A stretch of 64,000 nt of DNA from Tumidithrix helvetica (GTDB lineage Bacteria; Cyanobacteriota; Cyanobacteriia; Pseudanabaenales; Pseudanabaenaceae): NCBI RefSeq assembly GCF_965232925.1, contig NZ_CBDDRA010000015.1:62001-126000 (forward strand), read 5' to 3'. Under the pieces are notes generated by a model. That model had not been told where the DNA came from. It saw nothing but the letters and a program-made list of their open reading frames with translations, and searched no databases. Below, piece by piece: positions 46,056 through 54,391 of the stretch; positions within the stretch are counted from its first letter, which is position 1; every line of letters starts with the position of its first letter. The position numbers and the translations under genes are program-made.

Positions 46056-47087
46056 TTAGGTCAAGGATTGGAGCAGTCCATAGGGGATTTCTGGCAGGGG
46101 AGAACACTGAGGATTTTGGGGTATTTCTGCTTCTGGATGCTCTTTGTCAATTAGCGATCGCTGTGCTTGAGAATTAAGCTGCAATTGCAATAGATCGGGG
46201 CGGGAATAGTGCCCGACAGAGTCCATCATGCGCTTGCGTTTGGTAATGAGAGAGAAGTCAAGATCGGCGATCGCCATCCCTTCGCCTTCGGTAATCGGCG
46301 GACAGAGGTGATTGCCTTCTGGCCCAATGATTGCCGTATTGCAGCCACCACTTAGAACTCGCTGTAGTTTCTCATCGGTTGTGATTTGTGCCACCTGCTC
46401 GGGTGAGAGCCAACCCGTAGAATTCACGACAAAACAGCCCGCTTCTAAAGCGTGATGTCGAATCGTCACATCGATCTGGTCGGCGAAAATTTGACCCACT
46501 AAGGAACCGGGGAACTGAGCGCAGTGAATCTGTTCGTGCTGTGCCATCAGAGAAAACCTTGCCAGAGGATTGTAATGCTCCCAACAGGCAAGCGCACCCA
46601 GCTTTCCCACAGCCGTATCTAGAACCTTCAATCCCGCTCCGTCCCCTTGACCCCAAACCATACGTTCGTGGTAAGTGGGCGTAATCTTGCGCCGCTTTAA
46701 GAGCAACGTGCCATCCGCATCAAAGATCAGTTGCGAATTGTAGAGCGACCCCCCATCCCGTTCGTTGACCCCCAACACCACCACGATCGCGTGCGATCGG
46801 GCAGCATTGCTGACCGCATCGGTCACAGCACTGGGAACAGTTACGGCTTCTTCGTAAAGACGCATATGTTCCTTACCCATGAGTACGGGTGGTTGCACGA
46901 AGGAAAAGTAAGGATAATAGGGAACGAAAGTCTCTGGAAATACGACCAGTTGAGCGCCCTCTTTGGCAGCTTTAGCGATCGCATCCAAGACTTTCTCAGT
47001 TGTGCGATCGCGACTGAATAGAACGGGACTGATCTGTACGGCTGCAGCTCTGATTTTACGCGAATAATCGAGGTGTGAGGAATCCAT
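46056..47087 (-). CDS. nitC: Nit6803-type nitrilase (Nit1C)
   Basis: A 343-residue aliphatic nitrilase of the CN-hydrolase superfamily, converting nitriles to carboxylate and ammonia. The catalytic triad is intact: Glu in LVVFPETFVPYYPYF, Lys in LLLKRRKITPTYHERMVWG and Cys in LGALACWEHYNPLARF. The close family relative in Synechocystis is Nit6803, part of the same gene order. In heterotrophs the cluster supports growth on cyanide as nitrogen source; whether it does so here is inference. It lies 47 bases downstream of nitB, in the NtcA-type transcript starting near 47660. Confidence 0.95.
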   Translation of the reverse strand: MDSSHLDYSRKIRAAAVQISPVLFSRDRTTEKVLDAIAKAAKEGAQLVVFPETFVPYYPYFSFVQPPVLMGKEHMRLYEEAVTVPSAVTDAVSNAARSHAIVVVLGVNERDGGSLYNSQLIFDADGTLLLKRRKITPTYHERMVWGQGDGAGLKVLDTAVGKLGALACWEHYNPLARFSLMAQHEQIHCAQFPGSLVGQIFADQIDVTIRHHALEAGCFVVNSTGWLSPEQVAQITTDEKLQRVLSGGCNTAIIGPEGNHLCPPITEGEGMAIADLDFSLITKRKRMMDSVGHYSRPDLLQLQLNSQAQRSLIDKEHPEAEIPQNPQCSPLPEIPYGLLQSLT

Positions 47088-47133
47088 GCCAAGGTTTGCG
47101 AATGTTTTGATTGAATGCTTTTATTGAATATTT

Positions 47134-47616
47134 CTACAATGTCCAAGTATCCAAAATGAAGGCATTATCCTTGCGATGCATGAGTACGATATCCAACACA
47201 TCCAAAGGACTAATCGGGCGAATACCGGGGATGAGGGAAGGTTCGCCATGACCGTAGAGAGCCTGTAGGGCAAAGCGACAGGCGTAGACCTTGCCACCTT
47301 CAGACATGAATTTGGTGATTTGATCGTTGAAATTTTGATGTCCGGGGAATGCCGCATCTCCCAATTTTGGGAATCCACGTTGCACGCCTAGGGTTACACC
47401 AGGACCATAGAGCAAAATAGAAGTTTCAAAGCCCTTACGCTGTAAGCGCGTCGCTTGTAGTAAATTCACAAAGCCGATCGAACCTTCAAAAGCAACCGTG
47501 TGGAACGTCACCAACGCTTTCTCACCGGGGTCTGCTTTAACATCAGGGAATACCTTCTCTTCGTAATCGACAAAGAAATCACCAGTTTGATGTGCGGGTT
47601 TAGTTACTTCAGGCAT
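47134..47616 (-). CDS. nitB: MSMEG_0572/Sll0783-family nitrogen starvation protein (Nit1C)
   Basis: A 160-residue soluble protein with a DsrE/DUF-type nucleotide-like alpha/beta fold suggested by ALVTFHTVAFEGSIGFVNLLQA and FMSEGGKVYACRFALQALYG. The latter has a lone Cys in the position where DsrE-like proteins carry a reactive one. Its Synechocystis homologue, Sll0783, is strongly induced by nitrogen starvation. The start is firm: AAGGAG 8 bases upstream of ATG 47616. First gene of the nitB-C-D-E-F unit, with its own NtcA-type promoter (47667-47709). The biochemical role is unknown. Confidence 0.92.
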   Translation of the reverse strand: MPEVTKPAHQTGDFFVDYEEKVFPDVKADPGEKALVTFHTVAFEGSIGFVNLLQATRLQRKGFETSILLYGPGVTLGVQRGFPKLGDAAFPGHQNFNDQITKFMSEGGKVYACRFALQALYGHGEPSLIPGIRPISPLDVLDIVLMHRKDNAFILDTWTL

Positions 47617-47666
47617 GATTATCTCCTTACTTAAATATTTGTTGCAGTACTAACGGTATGGTTGAC

Positions 47667-47709
47667 AGATTACGTGCTGGCTGAGAGCATGTTTTGTAAC
47701 ACGCAATAC
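47667..47709 (-). promoter_or_regulatory. NtcA-type class II promoter of nitB
   Basis: On the minus strand GTA-N8-TAC (47696-47709) is followed after exactly 23 bases by TAATCT, a TAN3T -10 box (47667-47672). This is the textbook layout of an NtcA-activated promoter, about 50 bases upstream of nitB. Basis: motif match and spacing; binding not tested. Confidence 0.85.
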
Positions 47710-47837
47710 GGAATTGCGAAGTCTATCCATATAACTAGGGGTGGCGATCGCAATGTCAGGAACTCCCCAAAATCGCTTCTAGACACCTATCGATTTCGAT
47801 AGTTCTTTCAAGATTTCTGAGGTTCTGGTAACATTCG

Positions 47838-49121
47838 CTACGAACCGAGAAGGAATTCATTCACGACGCTCCAAGCACTGGGATAGGTAACCTTCTTTCT
47901 TGCTGCAATTCGTTCGGCTAGGTAACTAGCATCCCTTGCCACTCCTGAGAATCTTCCCGAACCCCATGTATAGAGCCAAGGCAAGCCCAAAAAGTAGAAT
48001 CCACCCACATCCGTAACGCCGCGCTTGTGACCGGGGTAGCCCTTGCCATCAAATACGGGAATCTCAATCCAACTAAAATCAGAATGATATCCCGTACTCC
48101 AAACCACAGCGCCGATATTCGCTTGGATATAATCAATCTCTAAAATCGAGGCTGTTGGCTCCCAAATAGGTTTATAGGGCGGATCGCTCGGGGCTTCGAT
48201 CTGGTTCTTTTGAATAAATCCGTCAATGGTTTTCTTGATATTCTCAGCTACCGCGTCAGCACCATCTAGATTTTGCTTGAGGTCGTCAAAAAATTCCAAC
48301 TTGGTTTTGGCGATCGCTTTCAACCTGCCATGCAGTTGCATTCCCTTTAGGGCAAATTGCCGCAGATCGATCTCGCGACCGCCATCCCGACCTGTGACAT
48401 AGTGATTGGTATTGGTTCTCGCCTTCTCTTTTTGGGGATGATCGTCAATCGATAGATCGTAGTAACCCATTTGGTCGAGCCATTCCACCACATCTTTACC
48501 GCGATATCGACGCGGCGATCGCGGCGCACTGCCCACACATAAATGTACCTGTTTGTCTGCGAGGTGGAGGTCTTCCGCAATCTGACAGCCCGATTGTCCC
48601 GTTCCTACGACTAAAACTGCACGATCGCCCAGTAAATCTGGCGTTTTATATTGCGAGGAATGAATCTGTACGATATCCTCTGGCAATCGCTCTGCCATTT
48701 TCGGTATCTTGGGTGTATGGTAACCTCCCACAGCAATCACCACTTGATCGGCGGTAAAGTCTCCAATGGAGGTTGTCACTTCAAAGACGTTCCGCGCTTC
48801 ATTCTTGCGAACTTTCGACACGGCAACACTCTCTTTAATCGGCGGATCGAAGGAGGCAGCATAGTCCTCTATATACTTCACGATTTCATCCTTTTGCATA
48901 AATCCGTTGGGGTCGTTCCCTGGGTAGGGATAGCCCGGTAGTTGGCATTGCCAGTTGGGTGTGACCAGACAGAATGTGTCCCAGCGGTGAGTACGCCAAG
49001 AATGCCCAATTTTATTTTTTTCAAAGACGATGTGGTCGATGCCTCTTTCCTTTAAGCAGTAGCTCATCGAAAGACCTGCCTGACCGCCACCGACAATTAC
49101 GACAGAATAATGCGTGCTCAT
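47838..49121 (-). CDS. nitH: MSMEG_0569-family flavin-dependent oxidoreductase (Nit1C)
   Basis: A 427-residue flavoprotein monooxygenase-like enzyme. The FAD loop is VVIVGGGQAGLSMSYCLKER, and a second dinucleotide loop for NADPH is VLVVGTGQSGCQIAEDL. The intervening FCLVTPNWQCQLPGYPYPG and final VWSTGYHSDFSWIEIPVFD are typical of the family. It presumably oxidises the substrate handled by the nitrilase, but this has not been shown. ATG 49121. It lies upstream of nitB on the same strand with its own matching NtcA-type promoter. In other genomes nitH often sits at the other end of the cluster. Confidence 0.92.
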   Translation of the reverse strand: MSTHYSVVIVGGGQAGLSMSYCLKERGIDHIVFEKNKIGHSWRTHRWDTFCLVTPNWQCQLPGYPYPGNDPNGFMQKDEIVKYIEDYAASFDPPIKESVAVSKVRKNEARNVFEVTTSIGDFTADQVVIAVGGYHTPKIPKMAERLPEDIVQIHSSQYKTPDLLGDRAVLVVGTGQSGCQIAEDLHLADKQVHLCVGSAPRSPRRYRGKDVVEWLDQMGYYDLSIDDHPQKEKARTNTNHYVTGRDGGREIDLRQFALKGMQLHGRLKAIAKTKLEFFDDLKQNLDGADAVAENIKKTIDGFIQKNQIEAPSDPPYKPIWEPTASILEIDYIQANIGAVVWSTGYHSDFSWIEIPVFDGKGYPGHKRGVTDVGGFYFLGLPWLYTWGSGRFSGVARDASYLAERIAARKKVTYPSAWSVVNEFLLGS

Positions 49122-49161
49122 TCGCTAACTTCTCTTGCTCATAACCGCTTGGAATGTTGTT

Positions 49162-49204
49162 AGGTTAAGCGCTGGCTGAGAGAAGATTTTGTAACAGGGA
49201 ATAC
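49162..49204 (-). promoter_or_regulatory. NtcA-type class II promoter of nitH
   Basis: Minus-strand GTA-N8-TAC at 49191-49204, then 23 bases, then TAACCT (TAN3T -10 box, 49162-49167), about 40 bases before the start of nitH. The bases between the NtcA box and the -10 (core ctctcagccagc) also match those of the nitB promoter. Confidence 0.85.
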
Positions 49205-49386
49205 GAAAGAGGGAAGTCTAGCGATAAGGGTAGGAGTGGAAACCTGCGATCGCCGAAATATCTTTACCCCTTGACGAACATCTATCTAAATCGTTAGGCG
49301 TTACAAAAATCAGTTGCGTTGATGACGCATAACGGTGAAATTGCTGTGCGATCGCATGCACCGAATAATCTGCTAAAATCGCCCGC

Positions 49387-50223
49387 ATGTTTGACAACAT
49401 CTGTAAATTTCTAGCAGAAAATTTCCCGCAGGATTTTGCTTCATGGCTGATTGGCGAACCAATTCCCCTAACGGAGCTAAGTCCGACGGAACTCTCGTTG
49501 GAACCAATTCGGGCTGATTCGTTAATTTTGCTGCAAAGCCAGAATCTCGTGTTGCATTTGGAATTTCAAACGCAGCCAGACGCATCGATGCCTTTTCGGA
49601 TGCTTGACTATCGCGTTCGCGTTTATCGGCGTTTCCCAGAGAAACAAATGCGACAGGTGGTAATTTATCTGATGCCTACGAGTTCAGAAATGGTTTACCA
49701 AACGAGTTTTAGCATACCTGGCACACACCATGAGTTTGAGGCGATCAGGTTATGGGAGCAGCCTACTGAGGTGTTTCAACAGTTTGAGGGACTACTACCC
49801 TTTGCTGTGTTGAGTCAGACGCGCAATCGTGAAGAAACGTTACGGTCAGTGGCACGTCGGATTGAGGAAATTAGCGATCGCAAGGTGCAAAGTAATGTGG
49901 CGGCTTCGACTTATGTGTTGGCTGGGTTAGTATTAGAAAAGCAATTAATTCAACGTTTATTGCGGAGTGACATTATGAAAGAGTCTGTAACTTATCAAGA
50001 AATCTTGGCTGAGGGTAAGCAAAAAGGTTTACAGCAGGGTTTACAGCAGGGGCAGATTGTTATGCTCTTGCGTTTGTTGACTCACAAGTTTGGAAAGGTA
50101 AGCCCTAGAGTCAAGTCTCGGCTCGCGAAGTTGTCTGTGTCACAACTTGAGGATTTGGCTGAGGCAGTTTTAGATTTTGAAACGGTTGCCGATTTGAATG
50201 CATGGCTGCGGAGTCACCCATAA
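49387..50223 (+). CDS. Rpn-type nuclease-like protein with DUF4351 tail
   Basis: A 278-residue protein. The PD-(D/E)XK-like core is RADSLILL...LVLHLEFQTQPD (Asp, then Glu-x-Gln), followed by FRMLDYRVRVYRRFP. The C-terminal 60 residues (LLRLLTHKFGKVSP to LNAWLRSHP) match the tail of the gene at 9954, while the N-terminal halves belong to different subgroups. A Gln-rich linker, KGLQQGLQQGQIVM, joins them, again with a short tandem duplication. Divergent from nitH. These multicopy genes are common in cyanobacteria and are probably mobile or recombination-linked; that is inference. Confidence 0.8.
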   Translation: MFDNICKFLAENFPQDFASWLIGEPIPLTELSPTELSLEPIRADSLILLQSQNLVLHLEFQTQPDASMPFRMLDYRVRVYRRFPEKQMRQVVIYLMPTSSEMVYQTSFSIPGTHHEFEAIRLWEQPTEVFQQFEGLLPFAVLSQTRNREETLRSVARRIEEISDRKVQSNVAASTYVLAGLVLEKQLIQRLLRSDIMKESVTYQEILAEGKQKGLQQGLQQGQIVMLLRLLTHKFGKVSPRVKSRLAKLSVSQLEDLAEAVLDFETVADLNAWLRSHP

Positions 50224-50361
50224 ACCTCACGAGATCGATGTTCGTCATCATCATGGAATTTGCACTTGAGCTACGTCTAGAGATGAGGTAGTTTCGTCAT
50301 CTTTAGTAATTGAGTAGGTCATTGCCCAAAATTCACAACCGAATGAGTGATAGTAAAGAAT

Positions 50362-50784
50362 ATGAAGTGTGGTTATCATCTGTTGCCTATTAAAGGGGCG
50401 CGTGAGAAACTTATACTTTATCCTGTATCCATTTATAAAGTGCTGATTGGCAGTATGGAAGATAAAAATATAGATTTTGAAATTCGTCGAAACAAAGACA
50501 AGAAACTAGACAAGCATTACGGTATATATGTCGATTGCAAAAGAATTAGAATAATTGGTTTTCGTATAAAAAATTTACGTGTTTGGGGAAAAGAAGAGCA
50601 AGTTATTGAGCTTGTCTCTAAAATAAAGCCGCCTCATATTAGAGGCAATGTTGAGATAGAAGTAAAACGTAATGAGAACCACTTTAAAGTAAAAGGGCAT
50701 TGGCATAGCGGATTCTCCGAGCCTGGAAACTTTATAGAGACGTTTATTATAGTAGAAGTTTTGCATGGTGAGTTACCAGAATAG
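50362..50784 (+). CDS. hypothetical Lys/Ile-rich protein
   Basis: About 140 residues from ATG 50362 (GTG 50347 is also in frame). The sequence is unusually rich in Lys, Ile and Asn (FEIRRNKDKKLDKHYGIYV) and the gene is AT-richer than its neighbours and lacks GCGATCGC, which hints at horizontal origin. Alternating hydrophobic residues (GNVEIEVKRNENHFKVKGHW) suggest a beta-sheet fold. No family is recognised. It follows the Rpn-type gene by about 140 bases, same strand. Confidence 0.5.
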   Translation: MKCGYHLLPIKGAREKLILYPVSIYKVLIGSMEDKNIDFEIRRNKDKKLDKHYGIYVDCKRIRIIGFRIKNLRVWGKEEQVIELVSKIKPPHIRGNVEIEVKRNENHFKVKGHWHSGFSEPGNFIETFIIVEVLHGELPE

Positions 50785-51152
50785 ATTCTTTAACAAGTGA
50801 AGTTATACTAGTGTACACTCCGTACTCAAGAAGGATTTGCTGTACTCAATTTCGATGGGTTTCCATGAATGACGTTGTTAAATCTAATGGAATAAATGCT
50901 AAAACGGGTAAGCGATCGCTTCCTTGCAAAAGTTGGGTTGCTTTTTGGGAAGAAATGCCAAAATACCGATGTAAATTTTTAGTGTCATGAATCTCCCCTA
51001 CGATTCTAGGCTGATTGCTATATTTCTGAGAGAATCTCTGAGAACCAAGCAAAACAAGTGTTTCAATGACTAATCAAAATAGCGATCGACCAAACGAGAA
51101 ATTGGTGGATAGTTCAGTTGCCAACCATCGCTATTCCAAATCATTACCCGTT

Positions 51153-51368
51153 ATGAGTAATCCCAACAGTAAAAACAAAGTCTGTTTGAGTGAAGAACAA
51201 CGTCAGCGTCTGAGGGACATCAGTCGGAATGGAACTGCACCCGTCAAAAAGGTTCTGCATGCTCGTGTTCTCTTGATGTCAGACCAAGAGCATCCCGAAG
51301 AACGATGGACTGATACTCAAATTAGCGAAGCCTTGGGACTCCATACAAAGCCTTTTATAGCCGATTGA
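51153..51368 (+). pseudogene. IS630-family transposase N-terminal fragment
   Basis: The frame (from ATG 51153, or 51066 with a non-homologous leader) encodes SEEQRQRLRDISRNGTAPVK then HARVLLMSDQ and WTDTQISEALGLHT: the helix-turn-helix start of IS630-type transposases. It stops six residues later, so the DDE catalytic domain is absent. A dead remnant. Confidence 0.75.
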
Positions 51369-51459
51369 CTTGAGTCGTCCTCTTTGTTTGTGCTTCACCA
51401 ATTGCGCATAGACCAAACCTACAATAGACTGTAAATGAGCTGTTTTACTAGGAGGCATC

Positions 51460-52038
51460 ATGGTTTACGTTTGCGAACTAGGATCGGGTTACAGCATCTA
51501 TCTCGACAATCAAGGCATCCAAACCATTATTACTACAGTTATGAGCAGCCCAAGCCAGCAGCAACAGGCTAGCAGTAGTATTAGTACTGGTGTCTGGACT
51601 GCCCCACCAAAGATTTTCCGCACTCCCACAGGTGCAGCGATCGAGATTTTTACTGCGCAAGGAGAGGTTTTTATTAGCGTTCAAGGAAATGTAGCGAGCG
51701 TTACAAGCGAAATTTCTTTTGTTGGCGGTGCTCAACAAATGCAGATGCAACAAGTTGCTAGCGCTCCGTCGTTTTCCACTTCACCCATGGAACCCATGAA
51801 CCCCATGAAACCGCTGCAGCCAATGCAACCGTTAAAAATGGGGAACATGCAAATGAATATGAATCCGATGGAAATGCGTATGGGGAATATGGAAATGCGT
51901 ATGGGGACTGCGACGACTTCGACATCAATGTCAACCTCCAGTTCCAATTCCAGTACCCGTCGGTTTTGCAGTCAGTGCGGTAAAGCAATCGAGCCAAGCG
52001 ATCGCTTTTGTTCCAATTGCGGACATAATTTAGCTTAG
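51460..52038 (+). CDS. zinc-ribbon protein with Met-rich linker
   Basis: A 192-residue protein in three parts. The N-terminal 90 residues are beta-rich (VYVCELGSGYSIYLDNQGI; EIFTAQGEVFISVQGN). A low-complexity stretch of about 55 residues follows, with roughly every third residue Met (MNPMEMRMGNMEMRMG). The end is a zinc ribbon, FCSQCGKAIEPSDRFCSNCG, with four Cys in two CxxC pairs. AGGAGG lies 6 bases before ATG, so the start is firm. It could bind metal or nucleic acid; Met-rich runs can bind copper(I) or be structural. No function is assigned. Confidence 0.75.
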   Translation: MVYVCELGSGYSIYLDNQGIQTIITTVMSSPSQQQQASSSISTGVWTAPPKIFRTPTGAAIEIFTAQGEVFISVQGNVASVTSEISFVGGAQQMQMQQVASAPSFSTSPMEPMNPMKPLQPMQPLKMGNMQMNMNPMEMRMGNMEMRMGTATTSTSMSTSSSNSSTRRFCSQCGKAIEPSDRFCSNCGHNLA

Positions 52039-52155
52039 GGAGCTATCTAGTCATCTTTTGAGAAGAGCGATCGCGACGCAGAATTTACCAAGTCTTGAAT
52101 GCCTGCCAATGCTGAAATAGACTTAAATAAGTAAATAACAAGTCAGGAGGCTTAT

Positions 52156-52353
52156 ATGAATATTAAACAAATTGAATCAGCTATATTGCAACTTCCAACA
52201 AAGAAATTTCGGGAGTTTATGAATTGGTTGCACGATCTAGATTACCAACGTTGGGATGCACAAATAGAAAGCGATATTGCCAATGACAAGCTAAACTTTC
52301 TAGATCAAGAAGCAGTTCACAACTTTGAAAATGGGCATTGCCAACAAATCTAA
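52156..52353 (+). CDS. orphan antitoxin-like protein
   Basis: A 65-residue protein that starts MNIKQIESAILQLPTKKF and ends with RWDAQIESDIANDKLNFLDQ and EAVHNFENG. The second half matches the toxin-neutralising tail of small antitoxins paired with RelE/ParE-like toxins (W-D-x-Q-I-E-x-D...G-K-L-D-x-L). AGGAGG lies 6 bases before ATG. A toxin start would be expected to overlap its stop, and does, but that frame ends after nine codons (52353-52382). Confidence 0.7.
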   Translation: MNIKQIESAILQLPTKKFREFMNWLHDLDYQRWDAQIESDIANDKLNFLDQEAVHNFENGHCQQI

Positions 52354-52382
52354 TGCACTATTCTTTTAACCCAGCATTCTGA
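52353..52382 (+). pseudogene. nine-codon stub of a RelE/ParE-like toxin gene
   Basis: ATG overlaps the antitoxin stop (TAATG). The frame reads MHYSFNPAF then TGA. The start resembles toxin openings of this group, but no toxin sequence continues in any frame downstream, so the gene was deleted just past its start. Confidence 0.45.
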
Positions 52383-52458
52383 TAAGTTGTCAAACAACTA
52401 CATTGTAATTACAGAAAATCAAGTTCGATTTGCACGTTCAATTTAGGGAGTCTACTCT

Positions 52459-53244
52459 GTGAAAGGTCAAAATTCCAGAATTTATCGCTCTCCACGTTTC
52501 TGGCAGAGGATTGCTCCTTGGCTGGAATCGATCGCGATCGTCGGCTGGGGATTGTTGTTGCTAAAGTTGTGGATCTTCGGTCAACTCTATTTGCTGATTC
52601 ACCCTAACTACATTGCTTTAACTGTATGTGCGGGATTTGGCTTGGTGGCGATCGGTGGGATGGAAGCTACGCGGGTATGGTGGCGGCAACGGAATGGTGC
52701 AAATCTGGATCGGTCGCAGCATGTTACGTTTATGATGCCCAGTTGGAGCAATAGTCTATTGCTAGCCACGGCAATCTTGGGCTTGTTAATCAGTCCTCGT
52801 CCCTTCGCGAGTGAAAAGGCTATTCATCGCGGTGTTACGGATGGAATTACGGCGACGCGATCGGCGCCTCAGTCCTTTCGGGCGAGCAATCGTCCTGAAG
52901 ATCGGACGTTGGTGGAATGGGTGCGTACGCTCAATGTCTATCCCGAACCTGATGCCTATACAGGACAAAAAGTGAAGGTCAAGGGATTTGTCGTCTATTC
53001 CAAGGATTTACCTGATGATATTTTCTTGCTTACCCGCTTTGTGATTACTTGCTGTGCTGCGGATGTCTATCCTGTGAGTTTGCCAATCAAGGTGGCTCAG
53101 AGTCGTACGGCTTACCCTGCGGATAAATGGTTTGAAGTTGAGGGGCAAATGACTACAGAAACTCTGACAAATCGCCGACAATTATTGGTTCAAGCAAGTA
53201 ATCTCACCCCAATTCCCGAACCCCAAAATCCCTATGAGTATTAA
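52459..53244 (+). CDS. TIGR03943/YcgQ-type membrane protein
   Basis: A 261-residue protein starting at GTG. Three hydrophobic segments (about 20-45, 50-70 and 95-112) precede a soluble domain with VKVKGFVVYSKDLPDD, LLTRFVITCCAADVYPVSLPI and KWFEVEGQM, which are signatures of the TIGR03943 (DUF1980) family. In many bacteria this protein is encoded next to a DUF318-type permease; none is present here. The vicinal CC pair is conserved in the family and could bind metal or thiol. The next gene overlaps its 3' end. Confidence 0.85.
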   Translation: MKGQNSRIYRSPRFWQRIAPWLESIAIVGWGLLLLKLWIFGQLYLLIHPNYIALTVCAGFGLVAIGGMEATRVWWRQRNGANLDRSQHVTFMMPSWSNSLLLATAILGLLISPRPFASEKAIHRGVTDGITATRSAPQSFRASNRPEDRTLVEWVRTLNVYPEPDAYTGQKVKVKGFVVYSKDLPDDIFLLTRFVITCCAADVYPVSLPIKVAQSRTAYPADKWFEVEGQMTTETLTNRRQLLVQASNLTPIPEPQNPYEY

Positions 53245-53830
53245 TCTCAACAAAACTATGCCTCCTAAAAACTCCTCCAATTTTTACGCTTGGCAATGGG
53301 CATTGATTAGCTCTTGTTCCACACTTGTTGTAGCGATCGCTTTTTATGGCATCGGAAATCTATTCTCGCCAAAAGCATTTAGTGGTGAATATAAAAACAC
53401 ATTCCCCTTTGTGAATCAGACAAATAAAATTAGGCGAGTAGGCGCAAGAGCTTATACGATTGCTCTTAACAGAGCGCAGCAGGCTTACTTTACAGAATTT
53501 AGTCGATTTGGTTCCAATATTGATGTGCTTGGTGTTGGCATACAAGATTCAACCCACTACAGCTATCGCACTTATGTTGACAGTTCGCGTAAAACCTTAG
53601 CAAATCTCGATTATCCTCAAATTGCCATTCAAATCGGACAATCAAAAAGCCCAGAACTTAAAAGCTATGTTGGGGCAGTTTGGCTAAGTCAAGTTGCTGC
53701 TTCGGATGATATTACAGCTCTTGCCATTCTTTGCGAAACCAATGTGCCAGGAACATCCCCGCCACCTGTTCCAATTATTAAGAATGGGATGATGGAGTGT
53801 GCCCCTGGCTCGAAGGACGCTGGGTATTAA
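53234..53830 (+). CDS. membrane-anchored pilin-like protein
   Basis: A 198-residue protein overlapping the stop of the upstream gene by 11 bases. One N-terminal membrane helix (WALISSCSTLVVAIAFYGIGNLF, about 25-47) is followed by RAYTIALNRAQQAYFTEFSRF and IDVLGVGIQDSTHYSYRTYV, which resemble the globular part of cyanobacterial type IV pilins (NRAQQAYF motif). The prepilin cleavage site G-F-x-L-x-E is absent, so it is not a standard pilin. Two Cys near the end could form a disulphide. Probably anchored and facing the periplasm. Confidence 0.7.
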   Translation: MSINLNKTMPPKNSSNFYAWQWALISSCSTLVVAIAFYGIGNLFSPKAFSGEYKNTFPFVNQTNKIRRVGARAYTIALNRAQQAYFTEFSRFGSNIDVLGVGIQDSTHYSYRTYVDSSRKTLANLDYPQIAIQIGQSKSPELKSYVGAVWLSQVAASDDITALAILCETNVPGTSPPPVPIIKNGMMECAPGSKDAGY

Positions 53831-54391
53831 ACAAAATTACTGCCTACAAAGCCTCTATTCAATTCACCAAACTCCTGACCCTGAATCCTAAATTATTTGT
53901 CGTCGCTGACAGATTCATTTCATGGGTATTGAGTACCTCGTAAGGATATATCCAAAATACTTAATAATTATTAACAAATCAAAAACGCTTGAAATTCCGA
54001 CAAATGCTTTAGTACCGATCGCCTGTTTAAATCCGCTTGCTATAATGAATAGATGAAATCGGGTGGGCAGTCATATAAGAATTAGAATCTTAGAAATTTT
54101 TCTAAAGACCAGAACTACAGCAAGAGACAGTTTGAAATCTTTATCGTTGTATCAGCCACTGCACTTAGATCGAGCCAAGATTCGAGATGACTTGAGGTGT
54201 TGAATTGTAGCCAGTGGCATCGTAAAAAAAATTGTCAGCTTTTGATAGCATTTCAGTAAGTAGTTATAACTGTAGCTATACTCGATCTGATTTGACGATC
54301 GCGCTCAAATTTGGGGTTTTATCCAAAGTTTCTTAGATTTTAATATTTTTCATCTTTCTGCTGCTAGATTTTAAAAAATGGCTCAATCACA
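53831..54391. other. intergenic region upstream of hybrid kinase
   Basis: AT-rich, about 560 bases. No coding frame, RNA gene or repeat was recognised; it presumably holds the kinase promoter. Confidence 0.4.

Noticed and set aside
50846..51052. 68-codon minus-strand ORF before the IS630 remnant
   Set aside because: Begins at a TTG with no ribosome-binding site and resembles no family I know; could be a gene fragment but unsupported.
51279..51461. Minus-strand ORF overlapping the transposase fragment end
   Set aside because: It overlaps the IS630 remnant and the start of a well-supported gene; the protein has no recognisable fold.
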